Shown: one piece after another, positions 30,592 through 39,888 of the stretch | Layout of the letters: each line of letters begins with the position of its first letter | Numbering within the stretch: the first letter of the stretch is position 1 | Assembly: GCA_905182485.1 (NCBI GenBank) | Contig: CAJJBO010000003.1 | Coordinates: 183,579-247,578, forward strand | Length of the DNA stretch: 64,000 nt | Reading direction: 5' to 3' | Source: an uncultured Luminiphilus sp. | GTDB lineage: Bacteria; Pseudomonadota; Gammaproteobacteria; Pseudomonadales; Halieaceae | The notes under the pieces: generated by a model | What the model saw: the letters and a program-made list of their open reading frames with translations, nothing else | Database searches by the model: none | What the model was told of the DNA's origin: nothing | Position numbers and translations under genes: made by a program

Positions 30592-31401
30592 ATGCCGGAA
30601 CTTCCAGAAGTAGAGACCACTTGTCGGGGCATTGCGCCCCACATCATGTCGCGAGTGATTGCCCAAGTCATTGTGCGTGAATCCAGGTTACGCTGGCCGG
30701 TGCCACCCACACTGAACCAACTTTTGGCGGGAGCGCACTTCATTGGCGTGAGCAGGCGGGCAAAATATCTCTTGCTCGAAACCAATCGAGGCACCTTGAT
30801 GGTCCACTTGGGTATGTCGGGTAGCTTGAGGCTGATGTTGGCTGATACTCCGCCGATGTTTCACGACCATATCGACATTGTGCTCGACAACGAATGGTGT
30901 CTGCGCTATCACGATCCTCGGCGCTTTGGCAGCTTCCACTGGTTGCAAGGCGGGTCCCATCCCTTATTGGACTCATTGGGGCCTGAGCCGCTCACCAATG
31001 CGTTCAGCGGCCATTATTTATATCAACTCTCTCGTAAGCGGCATGTGCCGATCAAACAGTTCGTGATGAATGGCAAAGTGGTTGTGGGCGTCGGTAATAT
31101 CTATGCTAACGAAGCCTTATTTTTGGCGGGCATTCACCCCGCGCGGGCCGCAAGCCGCATTGCGAAGGCACGTTACGACGTGCTTGCGACCACGATTAAG
31201 CGAGTACTAGGTGAGGCTATTGAGCTTGGAGGTACCACGCTTAGAGATTTTGTCGGCGGAGACGGAGCGCCGGGTTATTTCGCGCAACAACTCCGCGTTT
31301 ATGGCCGAAGCGGGCAGCCCTGTCGCGCCTGTGGCGCATCGCTGCGAGACCTACGTCAAGGTGGCAGAGCCACGGTGTTTTGCGTTAAGTGCCAGCGTTA
31401 A
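30592..31401 (+). CDS. mutM: formamidopyrimidine-DNA glycosylase
   Basis: MutM removes 8-oxoguanine and formamidopyrimidines from DNA. After Met removal Pro1 is the nucleophile, in MPELPEVETTCRGI. VHLGMSGSLRL, RYHDPRRFG, VVVGVGNIYANEALF and GGTTLRDFVGGDG follow. The C-terminal zinc finger has four cysteines: CRAC and CVKC about 20 residues apart. The ATG at 30592 gives 269 residues, matching E. coli; upstream frame extensions contain no family sequence and overlap the terminator of rpmG. Confidence 0.97.
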   Translation: MPELPEVETTCRGIAPHIMSRVIAQVIVRESRLRWPVPPTLNQLLAGAHFIGVSRRAKYLLLETNRGTLMVHLGMSGSLRLMLADTPPMFHDHIDIVLDNEWCLRYHDPRRFGSFHWLQGGSHPLLDSLGPEPLTNAFSGHYLYQLSRKRHVPIKQFVMNGKVVVGVGNIYANEALFLAGIHPARAASRIAKARYDVLATTIKRVLGEAIELGGTTLRDFVGGDGAPGYFAQQLRVYGRSGQPCRACGASLRDLRQGGRATVFCVKCQR

Positions 31402-31445
31402 TCGCTCGGTTGCTGCTTGTGCCGAGTGGCGCGGGCAGAGCGCTT

Positions 31446-31937
<492 letters not shown>

Positions 31938-31996
31938 CTATCACGCTGAATTGCCAGCCTACACAAGTCTGGAGAGGCGAACAAACGCCGATAACG

Positions 31997-32578
31997 CTAT
32001 GCTGAACGAAATCTCAGAAGCTGGAAACACACGTCGCCCGCTGTCTTTTCTCGGTAGACCTCGTAGCGCTGTTCGGGGACTGTTTCGGGTGCCGAGCGCC
32101 GCGTTTCAAAGTACACCAAGCCACCCTCCTGCAGGCACTGTGACGTGGCAAGGCGATTGAGGAGGCTATTGCCCAGACCTGCCTCAAAGGGAGGATCAAC
32201 AAAAACAATGTCCCATTGGACATTCCCAGTGAGCACGGTGTCTGCCCGGCAGGTGCGCAGTGTCGCCCGTTCATAAGCGCCCAATGAGCGCAGATTTTTT
32301 TCAATGGCGTCAATGGCTTGTTGATCTGTATCCACAAAGTCGCAGCGCTGGGCGCCGCGAGATAGTGCCTCGATGCCCAGCGCGCCCGATCCGGCGCATA
32401 AGTCGAGGCATTGGGCCTCTACCACGATAGGAGCCAGCCAGTTGAACAGGGTTTCCCGCACTCGATCAGTGGTGGGCCTGAGACTACCCTTACTCGGGAA
32501 GCTGAGCTTGCGACCGCGCCAATCTCCACCGATGACACGAAGTTGTGGTTGACCCAGTGGGCGGTCACGTTTACTCAT
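31997..32578 (-). CDS. rsmD: 16S rRNA (guanine966-N2)-methyltransferase
   Basis: RsmD methylates G966 of 16S rRNA. The 193-residue protein has RVIGGDWRGRKLSFP, RPTTDRVRETLFNWL, the SAM site DLCAGSGALGIEALSRGA and the catalytic VFVDPPFEAGL. All are family signatures. It lies divergent from ftsY, as in many gammaproteobacteria, and upstream of coaD on the same strand. Confidence 0.96.
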   Translation of the reverse strand: MSKRDRPLGQPQLRVIGGDWRGRKLSFPSKGSLRPTTDRVRETLFNWLAPIVVEAQCLDLCAGSGALGIEALSRGAQRCDFVDTDQQAIDAIEKNLRSLGAYERATLRTCRADTVLTGNVQWDIVFVDPPFEAGLGNSLLNRLATSQCLQEGGLVYFETRRSAPETVPEQRYEVYREKTAGDVCFQLLRFRSA

Positions 32579-32676
32579 GCTGGCACCTCATTGTTGGAAT
32601 GCTAGACTATCTCTGCGGCAGTATCGAGCGCGTCCCAACTGCCTAGTTAGGCCCTCCCAAGTGAGAACGATGAATC

Positions 32677-33783
32677 ATGAAGTTATTCAAACGTCGCGCC
32701 AAGACTGAGTCTGGGTCTCAACCCAAGGATCAGGAAGTCGTGGTGGACGAGCAGCCCTCAGAGGCGGCCGCAGTGCCGGTAGCGCAGCAGCAGGGGCTAG
32801 CAGCCAGCGGCCCCTCGGTTGCTGCGGATGATCGCGAAGCGGTGCTGCCTGCCAAGTCTGCAGAGCCCGGCATGTTTGAGCGGTTACGAGCAGGGCTAGG
32901 CCGCAGTCGCAGCCAGCTATCAGAGGGCTTGGCCAGTCTGGTTTTGGGGAAAAAGCAGCTTGATCCGGCTTTGATGGAGGCGCTTGAAGAGCAGTTGATT
33001 ATGGCTGATCTGGGCCTTGAGACATCAGCGCGCGTTCTTGAGCTTTTGCGTCAGCGTCTTGATCGGAAATCGCTGTCTGCGACGGAAACGGTCATGTCCG
33101 CATTAAAAGCGACCCTCGTGGAATTGCTGATTGATCAAGAACTCCCTCTAAAAACAGAGGGCCATCGTCCCTTTGTGATCCTGGTCGTGGGGGTCAACGG
33201 CGCGGGGAAAACAACAACCATTGGCAAGCTGGCCCATCGATACCAGCAGGAGGGCCGCAGTGTGATGCTAGCTGCGGGTGACACTTTCCGGGCCGCAGCG
33301 GTTGAGCAGCTCGAGGCCTGGGGTCAGCGACACGATGTTCCCGTGGTTGCGCAGCACACGGGTGCCGACAGTGCATCGGTGCTCTACGATGCACTGCAAG
33401 CGGCGACCGCAAGAGGGGTTGATGTTTTGATTGCGGATACGGCGGGCCGCTTACAGAATAAATCCCATCTTATGGATGAGTTGGCAAAAGTGGTCAGGGT
33501 CATGCGTAAGCAAAATCCTGCGGTGCCACACGAAACACTCTTGGTGTTGGATGCGGGAACGGGTCAGAACGCGGTTTCGCAGGCGCTAGAATTCGACCAG
33601 ACCGTTGGTATTACAGGGGTTGCCGTGACAAAGCTGGATGGCACTGCCAGAGGCGGGGTGCTGTTTGCGATCGCGAACAAACTGAAGCGTCCGATTCGTT
33701 TCATTGGTATCGGCGAGAAAGCGGAGGATTTGCGGGACTTTTCGGCTCAAGATTTCGTTGATGGATTGCTAGATGATCAGTAG
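32677..33783 (+). CDS. ftsY: signal recognition particle receptor FtsY
   Basis: FtsY receives SRP-ribosome complexes at the inner membrane. The N-terminal A region (about residues 1-65) is acidic and Gln/Ala rich. The NG GTPase domain follows, with LVVGVNGAGKTTTIGKLA, AAGDTFRAAAVEQLEAW, IADTAGRLQNKSHLM and VTKLDGTARGGVLF. The length of 368 residues is shorter than E. coli FtsY (497), because the acidic A region is short, as in Pseudomonas relatives. ftsE begins just after. Confidence 0.97.
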   Translation: MKLFKRRAKTESGSQPKDQEVVVDEQPSEAAAVPVAQQQGLAASGPSVAADDREAVLPAKSAEPGMFERLRAGLGRSRSQLSEGLASLVLGKKQLDPALMEALEEQLIMADLGLETSARVLELLRQRLDRKSLSATETVMSALKATLVELLIDQELPLKTEGHRPFVILVVGVNGAGKTTTIGKLAHRYQQEGRSVMLAAGDTFRAAAVEQLEAWGQRHDVPVVAQHTGADSASVLYDALQAATARGVDVLIADTAGRLQNKSHLMDELAKVVRVMRKQNPAVPHETLLVLDAGTGQNAVSQALEFDQTVGITGVAVTKLDGTARGGVLFAIANKLKRPIRFIGIGEKAEDLRDFSAQDFVDGLLDDQ

Positions 33784-33798
33784 CGGCGGGCAGTGCTG

Positions 33799-34461
33799 AT
33801 GATTGAATTTGACCGTGTCAGCCGTCGGTTTGGGCAACAAGACGCACTGCGCAATCTGAATTTACAGATCGATGACGGTGAAATGGCGCTGCTAACCGGC
33901 CATTCTGGGGCTGGTAAAAGCACGTTATTGCGCCTTTTGTTGTTACTGGATAGACCCACCGGCGGTCAGATTCTCGTCGATGGGCAATCTACCAAGCAGA
34001 TTCAGGGGAATGCGGTAGGGCATTATCGGCGTCGGTTCGGCGTGGTATTTCAAGAGCACCGACTACTCTTCGACCGCAACGTTCGTGACAATATTGCCTT
34101 ACCTCTTGAAATTGCTGGATTTTCTCCCCATGACGCGAATCGGAGAGTGCGGGCGGCCCTAGACAAGGTGGGGCTGTTAGCGAAGGAGCGAGCGGACCCA
34201 AATGGGCTCTCCGGCGGGGAGCAACAACGGGTAGCGATTGCGCGCGCGGTCGTGGCGCGACCAGAGTTTTTGATTGCAGATGAGCCCACAGGGAACCTCG
34301 ATCCAGCGCTCTCTGCAGAAATCATGACGCTGTTTGAAGCCTTTAACCAAGTGGGGGTCACCGTGTTGGTGGCGACGCATGACCTGTCATTGATTGCGCG
34401 ATCGCGTCATCGGCTGATGACGCTTGCAGCGGGACAATTAATGCAGACCGAGGTAGCGTGA
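33799..34461 (+). CDS. ftsE: cell division ATP-binding protein FtsE
   Basis: FtsE is the ABC ATPase partner of FtsX that controls peptidoglycan hydrolases at the septum. Walker A is GHSGAGKST, the signature is LSGGEQQRVAIARA, and Walker B is FLIADEPTGNLD. I choose the ATG at 33799 (MIEFDRVSRRFG), as in the family; an in-frame GTG at 33793 would add two residues. The stop overlaps the ftsX GTG start by four bases. Confidence 0.96.
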   Translation: MIEFDRVSRRFGQQDALRNLNLQIDDGEMALLTGHSGAGKSTLLRLLLLLDRPTGGQILVDGQSTKQIQGNAVGHYRRRFGVVFQEHRLLFDRNVRDNIALPLEIAGFSPHDANRRVRAALDKVGLLAKERADPNGLSGGEQQRVAIARAVVARPEFLIADEPTGNLDPALSAEIMTLFEAFNQVGVTVLVATHDLSLIARSRHRLMTLAAGQLMQTEVA

Positions 34462-35420
34462 CGCAGCCGCTAAAACGAGAGCAGGGGCATTGGGGCGCTT
34501 GGGCGGCTTGGCGTGCACAGCACCGTGCCGCCGCTAGCAATAGTTGGCAGAAATTGGCTGTTCAACCCGTTGTGACGTCTGTCACGTGGTTGGTGATTGC
34601 CATTTCATTGGCATTACCCAGTACGCTGTTGCTCACCCTAGATAACCTGAGTGCCGTCGCGGGGGGAGTGGACCGATCTCCCCAATTATCGGTGTTGTTA
34701 ACCGGCGATAGTGAGTTGCCGGTGGCCGAACAATTACAGCGCACCTTGAAGAGCTGGCCAGAGATTGATGATGTTGTGCTGCTGGATCGAGAGCTGGCCT
34801 TGTCTCAGTTTATTCAGCAGACCGAATTGGCGACAGTTGTGGGGTCGCTGGCACGCAACCCGTTACCCCATACGTTAATTGTGATGCCGGGGCCCGCCTT
34901 GTCGGCGGCCGCGATGACTGAGTTGGGTCAGCGGGTGCAGACGCTGTCAGGTGTTGATCGAGTGATCGTGGATACACGCTGGGTCGCGCGCTTAGAGACC
35001 GCACTGCAGGCGGGATGGCGTTGGGTGCTGGGTTTAGGCGCGGTGATGCTGATGGGCGCGGTGCTGCTGTTGGGCAATACCTTGCGTTTGGCGATCGAGG
35101 CCCGCAAAGACGAAATTTTGGTGGTGCACCTTATTGGTGGTTCACCAGCATTCGCACGAAGGCCCTTTTTGTACCTAGGTCTGTGGTACGGCGTAGGCGG
35201 CGGCATGGTTGCTGCGCTATTGCTAATGGTCATGACCTGGTGGATGACCGGGCCAGTGAACACGCTATTCTTGTTGTACGAGAGCCCTCAAACAATGCGC
35301 GTTCCAGGCGCGTTTTACCCGATGAGTTTGACTGTGTTGGGTGGATCTCTCGGGTTATTGAGTGCTCGGCTGGCCGCAGGGCGTTATGTTCGGCAATTGG
35401 TATCGCTGGCCTCCTCGTAA
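34458..35420 (+). CDS. ftsX: cell division protein FtsX
   Basis: FtsX is the membrane subunit of FtsEX. The 320-residue protein has a cytoplasmic N-terminus. A first helix at about residues 45-65 (SVTWLVIAISLALPSTLLL) is followed by a large periplasmic loop (about residues 70-190) and three C-terminal helices. The RKDEILVVHLIGGSPAFARRPFLY segment is the cytoplasmic coupling loop of the family. The GTG start lies inside the ftsE stop. The gene is followed by the CIRCE-controlled rpoH. Confidence 0.95.
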   Translation: MTQPLKREQGHWGAWAAWRAQHRAAASNSWQKLAVQPVVTSVTWLVIAISLALPSTLLLTLDNLSAVAGGVDRSPQLSVLLTGDSELPVAEQLQRTLKSWPEIDDVVLLDRELALSQFIQQTELATVVGSLARNPLPHTLIVMPGPALSAAAMTELGQRVQTLSGVDRVIVDTRWVARLETALQAGWRWVLGLGAVMLMGAVLLLGNTLRLAIEARKDEILVVHLIGGSPAFARRPFLYLGLWYGVGGGMVAALLLMVMTWWMTGPVNTLFLLYESPQTMRVPGAFYPMSLTVLGGSLGLLSARLAAGRYVRQLVSLASS

Positions 35421-35439
35421 AATCGGTAATTTTTTGGGT

Positions 35440-35466
35440 TTAGCACTCTCGGGGTGAGAGTGCTAA
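35440..35466 (+). promoter_or_regulatory. CIRCE operator (HrcA site) in front of rpoH
   Basis: TTAGCACTC, nine bases, then GAGTGCTAA: a perfect match to both arms of the CIRCE consensus. It lies 32 bases before the rpoH start codon. It overlaps a candidate promoter (TTAGCA at 35440-35445, 18-base spacer, TAAAAT at 35464-35469), so bound HrcA would block RNA polymerase directly. HrcA itself is not encoded in the window. Confidence 0.93.
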
Positions 35467-35498
35467 AATACGGCCACGAGCTTACAGGAGGCCAGGAA

Positions 35499-36374
35499 AT
35501 GACTGAGACAAAGCGAGCATTAGCTGTGCCCAACAGCGCCGTACTGAATATGGCGCCAGGCGCCAATTTGTCAGCGTACGTGCAGGCCGTCAGTGGCATT
35601 GCATTGCTGTCTCCGGAGCGCGAGAAAGCATTGGCCGAGCGGCTTTTTTATGAGGAATGCGTTGACTCTGCGAGAGAGTTAGTACTTGCTCACCTGCGGT
35701 TTGTGGTGCATATCGCGCGCAGCTATTCTGGCTATGGTCTTGCCGAGGCGGATCTGATTCAGGAGGGTAACGTCGGCTTGATGAAGGCGGTTAAGCGTTT
35801 TGATCCGACCAAGGGCGTCCGGCTTGTATCCTTCGCGGTGCACTGGATCAAAGCAGAGATGCATGAATATATTTTGCGTAACTGGCGCATCGTCAAGGTG
35901 GCAACGACCAAGGCCCAGCGTAAGTTATTTTTCAATCTGCGCAGCCAGAAGAAAACCCTTGATTGGCTCTCTGCTGAGGAAACACGTGCGATTGCGGCTG
36001 ATTTAGGGGTTGATGTGACTGAAGTCACGCGCATGGAAGGCCGTCTAACCAGTCGTGATGTGGCATTTGATGCGCCAACAGACAGTGATGATGAGGACAC
36101 GTGGCAGGCCCCGCAGCATTTTCTGAAAGACGAACAAGCGGACCCCGGTCAGCTCGTCGAGGCTGCAGAGTTTGCTGAGGACGGCTCGGCTCGGCTTCAT
36201 GTGGCGCTAACGGATCTCGATGGCCGCAGCCGAGATATTTTAGAACGACGCTGGTTGGTCGACGATAAGGCGACACTGCATGAACTGGCCGCCGAATATG
36301 ACGTGTCGGCGGAGCGGATTCGGCAGCTGGAAGCCAATGCATTGAAGAAACTGCGCACCGCACTGGTCGCGTAA
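35499..36374 (+). CDS. rpoH: RNA polymerase heat-shock sigma factor sigma-32
   Basis: RpoH directs RNA polymerase to heat-shock promoters. The 291-residue protein has region 2 (LRFVVHIARSYSGYGLAEADLIQEGNVGLMKAVKRFDP and VSFAVHWIKAEMHEYILRNWRIVK). The RpoH box QRKLFFNLR marks it as sigma-32 rather than another group 2 factor. A region 4 helix-turn-helix (TLHELAAEYDVSAERIRQLEANALKKLR) ends the protein. The ATG at 35499 follows ACAGGAGG. The upstream CIRCE suggests repression by HrcA in addition to whatever RNA or protein-level control exists. Position after ftsYEX is conserved. Confidence 0.97.
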   Translation: MTETKRALAVPNSAVLNMAPGANLSAYVQAVSGIALLSPEREKALAERLFYEECVDSARELVLAHLRFVVHIARSYSGYGLAEADLIQEGNVGLMKAVKRFDPTKGVRLVSFAVHWIKAEMHEYILRNWRIVKVATTKAQRKLFFNLRSQKKTLDWLSAEETRAIAADLGVDVTEVTRMEGRLTSRDVAFDAPTDSDDEDTWQAPQHFLKDEQADPGQLVEAAEFAEDGSARLHVALTDLDGRSRDILERRWLVDDKATLHELAAEYDVSAERIRQLEANALKKLRTALVA

Positions 36375-36397
36375 GTTTTTCAATCAGTTCACTTCTC

Positions 36398-37093
36398 GTG
36401 GTATCCCCAGAGCGCTTAGCCGCGAATCGGATTCGCAGCTTTGTGATGCGCGCTGGGCGCATGACGCCAAGTCAGCAGCGCGGCTGGGAAGAGGGCTTTC
36501 CTCAATTAGGGCTTGCGGCAAGTGCGGGAGTGCTGGATTGGGACGCGACCTTTGGTTGTGCCGGCAGACGGGTCGTCGAGGTGGGTTTTGGTATGGGAGA
36601 TAGTCTCCTGCAAATGGCCGAGGCCGATGCCACCACGCAATTCATTGGTATTGAGGTCCATCGCCCGGGGGTGGGTCGCTTGTTGGCTCAGGCGCTGACG
36701 GCGAAAGTCGATAATCTTCGTGTGTACGCGGAAGACGCGGTTGATGTGTTAACGCACTGTTTAGCCCCCGACTCGGTTGACGCGTTCCACGTGTTTTTCC
36801 CCGATCCTTGGCATAAAAAAAAACACCATAAGCGCCGGTTGATTCAAACCGACCTAGTGAGGCAGTTATCAGCACGACTTCGCCCCGGGGGCTATGTGCA
36901 TCTTGCAACGGACTGGGCGCCCTATGTTGAGCATATGTTCGACGTGTTAGAGGCAGAGCCTACTTTGCTCAACACTCACGGTACTCGCGCGGCGGTCTCG
37001 AGACCTGACTATCGCCCCTTAACGAAATTTGAGGCCCGGGGAGAACGACTGGGGCATGGCGTATGGGATCTGATGTATCACCGCCAAGACTGA
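36398..37093 (+). CDS. trmB: tRNA (guanine46-N7)-methyltransferase
   Basis: TrmB makes 7-methylguanosine at position 46 of tRNAs. The 231-residue protein has RIRSFVMRAGRMTPSQQRGWE, the SAM motif VVEVGFGMGDSLLQMA, FIGIEVHRPGVGRLL and the FFPDPWHKKKHHKRRL catalytic block. The KFEARGERLGHGVWDL end is also typical. The first codons, MVSPERLAANR, are set by an ATG at 36398, and no better start was seen. It is convergent with hemW, 25 bases apart. Confidence 0.95.
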   Translation: MVSPERLAANRIRSFVMRAGRMTPSQQRGWEEGFPQLGLAASAGVLDWDATFGCAGRRVVEVGFGMGDSLLQMAEADATTQFIGIEVHRPGVGRLLAQALTAKVDNLRVYAEDAVDVLTHCLAPDSVDAFHVFFPDPWHKKKHHKRRLIQTDLVRQLSARLRPGGYVHLATDWAPYVEHMFDVLEAEPTLLNTHGTRAAVSRPDYRPLTKFEARGERLGHGVWDLMYHRQD

Positions 37094-37118
37094 TGGCAAT
37101 CACCGCGCCGCATCGGCG

Positions 37119-38273
37119 CTATAAAAATGACGCCACCACGCTGTCGAGGAATTGATAGCCTAACGGTGTCGCTCTGAGGGACCCACTGTCTAAGTGCTGT
37201 ATCCAACCTCGAGACTGGGCCTGCTCTGCTGCTCGCTCGAGCTGCCGAAAAGGCAGGCCAGTGCGCTGGGTGAAGTCACCGACGGGTGACCCCGATTTGA
37301 GCCGCAACGCATTCATCACGTACTCCACTACCCGTTCTTGCTGACTGATGGTTTTACCGCGTGGCGCGGGCATCGATCCGTTCGTGATCAACGCCAAATA
37401 ATCCGCGGGGCTGCGAGTCCGTTGGGTTCGGATAATCTGTCCATCGTTGCGTGATATCTTGCCGTGAGCGCCGGCACCGAGTCCGACATAATCACCAAAT
37501 CCCCAATAATTAAGATTGTGCCGACTCTCATAGCCCGGGCGACAATAAGCCGACACTTCATATTGGTGATAGCCGGCATCACTCAGTAGTTGCTCTCCGG
37601 TGGATTGAATCGATTCCAGCGTTGTTTCGCTGGGCAGCTCGGGTTGCGACGTCCAGAATCGTGTATTGCGCTCAATCGTCAACTGATACCACGAAATATG
37701 ACCAGCACTCAGCGCAAGCGCTTCCGAAAGATCAGCCGCCGCAGTGTCGGCTGTCTGTCCTGGTAAGCCATGCATCAGATCGATGTTCCAGTTTTGGAAG
37801 CCCGCTGTACTCACCAGATGAAGCGCTTGACGGGCGTCATCACCCGAATGAATGCGGCCGAGTCGGCCCAACGCGCCATCGTCAAAACTCTGCACACCGA
37901 TACTGAGTCGGGTTACGCCCGCTTCAAGATACGATTGGTATCGGCCGCGCTCAGCACTACCTGGATTACTCTCCAAGGTGATTTCAGCGCCTGGGGCAAA
38001 GGGCATGCGTTCTGCTAGACCGGAAAGCAGGCGCTGTATCCACTCCCCAGAGAACAAACTGGGGGTGCCGCCACCGATAAAAATGGATTCGACAATGCGC
38101 CCGCCGATCTCTGGCAGTTGACTATCAAAATCTTGAAGTAATGCGGAGACATAAGGCCCTTGCAACTCAGGCGTAAACCCTTCGTGGCTATTAAAGTCGC
38201 AGTAGGGACATTTTTGCGTGCACCAGGGCAAGTGCAGGTAGAGAGACAGTGGAATTGCGCTCGGTGTGATCAA
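37119..38273 (-). CDS. hemW: heme chaperone HemW (radical SAM)
   Basis: HemW is a radical SAM protein related to HemN that binds heme and is thought to deliver it to respiratory proteins. The [4Fe-4S] motif CTQKCPYC lies near residue 18 in SLYLHLPWCTQKCPYCDF. FIGGGTPSLFSGEWI, ITLESNPGSAE and RLSIGVQSFDD follow. At 384 residues it has HemW rather than HemN length. It starts with TTG, whose last base pair overlaps the rdgB stop (TTGA), showing coupling. Confidence 0.95.
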   Translation of the reverse strand: MITPSAIPLSLYLHLPWCTQKCPYCDFNSHEGFTPELQGPYVSALLQDFDSQLPEIGGRIVESIFIGGGTPSLFSGEWIQRLLSGLAERMPFAPGAEITLESNPGSAERGRYQSYLEAGVTRLSIGVQSFDDGALGRLGRIHSGDDARQALHLVSTAGFQNWNIDLMHGLPGQTADTAAADLSEALALSAGHISWYQLTIERNTRFWTSQPELPSETTLESIQSTGEQLLSDAGYHQYEVSAYCRPGYESRHNLNYWGFGDYVGLGAGAHGKISRNDGQIIRTQRTRSPADYLALITNGSMPAPRGKTISQQERVVEYVMNALRLKSGSPVGDFTQRTGLPFRQLERAAEQAQSRGWIQHLDSGSLRATPLGYQFLDSVVASFL

Positions 38274-38866
38274 TCGTTTGCTAGCGCCAGTAAAGAGTTG
38301 ATGGCTTTGGCACGATGGCTTATGCGATTTTTTTCAGCGGATGAGAGTTCGGCTGCGTGCAGGGAGCCGCCCTCGGGAATAAAGATAGGATCGTAACCAA
38401 AGCCGCCTTTGCCCCGCGGTGCGTCGGCGATGCGGCCCTGCCAGCGGCCTTCTGCTATGAGCGGAGTGGGGTCTTGCGCATCTCGCAAAAGCACGACCAC
38501 TGCGATATAAAACGCTTGTCTATTCGCGCCCTGTAACGCCGCCATATTATTGAGCAGTAACGTATTGTTGTCCTCATAACCTGAGCCTGAATAGCGCGCA
38601 GATCGAAGCCCCGGGGCCCCGTCTAGTGCCGGCACCACCAGTCCCGAGTCGTCGGCTAATGCCGCATGACCCGTCATTGAACACGCATGCCTTGCCTTAA
38701 TCAGTGCATTTTCGACAAAGGTGCTGCCGGTTTCTTCTGCTTCTGTCACGCCAAAGTCGGCCTGCGGCTGTACCTGCCAGTGAGTGCCGAGCACCTGCTG
38801 GAATTCCTTAATTTTACCGGCGTTATGGCTGGCAATAACGAGTTGCGGGGACGTCTCAGCGATCAC
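38270..38866 (-). CDS. rdgB: XTP/dITP diphosphatase (RdgB/HAM1 family)
   Basis: RdgB hydrolyses non-canonical purine triphosphates such as dITP and XTP and keeps them out of DNA. The 198-residue protein begins near LVIASHNAGKIKEF, with ETGSTFVENALIKARHA, ALADDSGLVVPALDGAPGLRSARYSG and GKGGFGYDPIFIPEG. It uses a GTG start with GGAG upstream. It lies between the DUF4426 gene and hemW, as in Pseudomonas. Confidence 0.96.
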   Translation of the reverse strand: MIAETSPQLVIASHNAGKIKEFQQVLGTHWQVQPQADFGVTEAEETGSTFVENALIKARHACSMTGHAALADDSGLVVPALDGAPGLRSARYSGSGYEDNNTLLLNNMAALQGANRQAFYIAVVVLLRDAQDPTPLIAEGRWQGRIADAPRGKGGFGYDPIFIPEGGSLHAAELSSAEKNRISHRAKAINSLLALAND

Positions 38867-38869
38867 AGA

Positions 38870-39349
38870 TCACTCCTGGCGCCACAGTTGCACTTTCATG
38901 GTGTGCTCATACACGGTGTCGGCGCCCTCGGGCTGAAACTCAAATTCAAAGAATCGATACTCGCGGTTCAAAAACTCGAACGGCACAATGTAATAGGTGG
39001 CACGACCCTCCCGAATTTCTTTGACGCGCAGCGCCCCGCCAGTGATCAAATCCCAGGTCCTGCCCTCAATACTCATCGGCCGACCTGCTATCTCGCCCGA
39101 TGTGGTGTCGCGGACAGATAGCGTCAGAATGGCCTTGTCCGCACCGCGGGTAATCCCATATTCCGCTGCAATATCGGGAGTGAGGAAGGTCGTATAGACA
39201 ATACTGTGATGTAATTCGAAGGGTCCATATTGCGTGGATTGTTGAGCGCTACCCGTCATCGGGATGACACTCAGGCCGCAGGCAAGGATTAACGCGCCGA
39301 GCGGCGTATTCTGTAAACGGCACTGCTGGCAAACAAATTGGGCCACCAT
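38870..39349 (-). CDS. DUF4426-family periplasmic protein
   Basis: The mature part (YGPFELHHSIVYTTFLTPDIAAEYGITRG, then IREGRATYYIVPFEFLNREYRFFEFE) matches the DUF4426 family, which in Pseudomonas lies between rdgB and metW exactly as here. The start is uncertain. The frame is open to 39421, but an ATG at 39349 gives about 159 residues with a plausible signal peptide (LGALILACGLSVIPMTGSA) and a 61-base overlap with metW. An ATG nearer the cleavage site would remove the signal. Function is unknown; a periplasmic location is inferred from the signal peptide. Confidence 0.85.
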   Translation of the reverse strand: MVAQFVCQQCRLQNTPLGALILACGLSVIPMTGSAQQSTQYGPFELHHSIVYTTFLTPDIAAEYGITRGADKAILTLSVRDTTSGEIAGRPMSIEGRTWDLITGGALRVKEIREGRATYYIVPFEFLNREYRFFEFEFQPEGADTVYEHTMKVQLWRQE

Positions 39350-39888
39350 TTTCCAAGCCAGTTTTGTGCGGCGCCAGCAACCGTTGCCCGCTCTATAATG
39401 TCGATACGCAAATCTGAACACAGTGCTTCAAAATCCTTGACCGTACAAAAGTGAATGTTAGGGGTGTCATACCAACTCCGAGGCATTGCCCTAGAGACAG
39501 GCATATGACCAGTTAACCCGAGGTGGGTTCGACAGCGCCAGTGCCCAAAATTAGGAAAAGAGACGATCGCTTCTTCACCAATATGTACCATACGCTCTAA
39601 GGCTAGGTGCGGATGCGTCAGCTCTTGCAACGCGTGGGTGAGTATCACCACATCAAAACGGTAGCGAGTAAAGCAGTTTAGGCCTTCGTTGATGTCTTCC
39701 TGAATGACGTCGAGACCTTTGCTCACCGCTGAAACGAGGTTGTCAGGATCAATATCAACTCCGACGCCCACAGCGCCACGCTCTTCGCAAAGGCGCTTTA
39801 AAAACGCGCCATCACCGCACCCTAGGTCAAGTACTTTGCTACCCCGGGGGACCCAACCTAACACCGTATTAAGATCAAGACGATTCAT
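39289..39888 (-). CDS. metW: methionine biosynthesis protein MetW
   Basis: MetW is a SAM-methyltransferase-like partner of MetX. The 199-residue protein begins MNRLDLNTVLGWVPRGSKVLDLGCGDG, with VVILTHALQELTHP and SFPNFGHWRCRTHL downstream. The ATG at 39888 overlaps the metX TGA (ATGA), which decides the start over an upstream codon. The family is thought to activate or couple with MetX in succinyl- or acetyl-homoserine synthesis. Confidence 0.95.
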   Translation of the reverse strand: MNRLDLNTVLGWVPRGSKVLDLGCGDGAFLKRLCEERGAVGVGVDIDPDNLVSAVSKGLDVIQEDINEGLNCFTRYRFDVVILTHALQELTHPHLALERMVHIGEEAIVSFPNFGHWRCRTHLGLTGHMPVSRAMPRSWYDTPNIHFCTVKDFEALCSDLRIDIIERATVAGAAQNWLGKWWPNLFASSAVYRIRRSAR

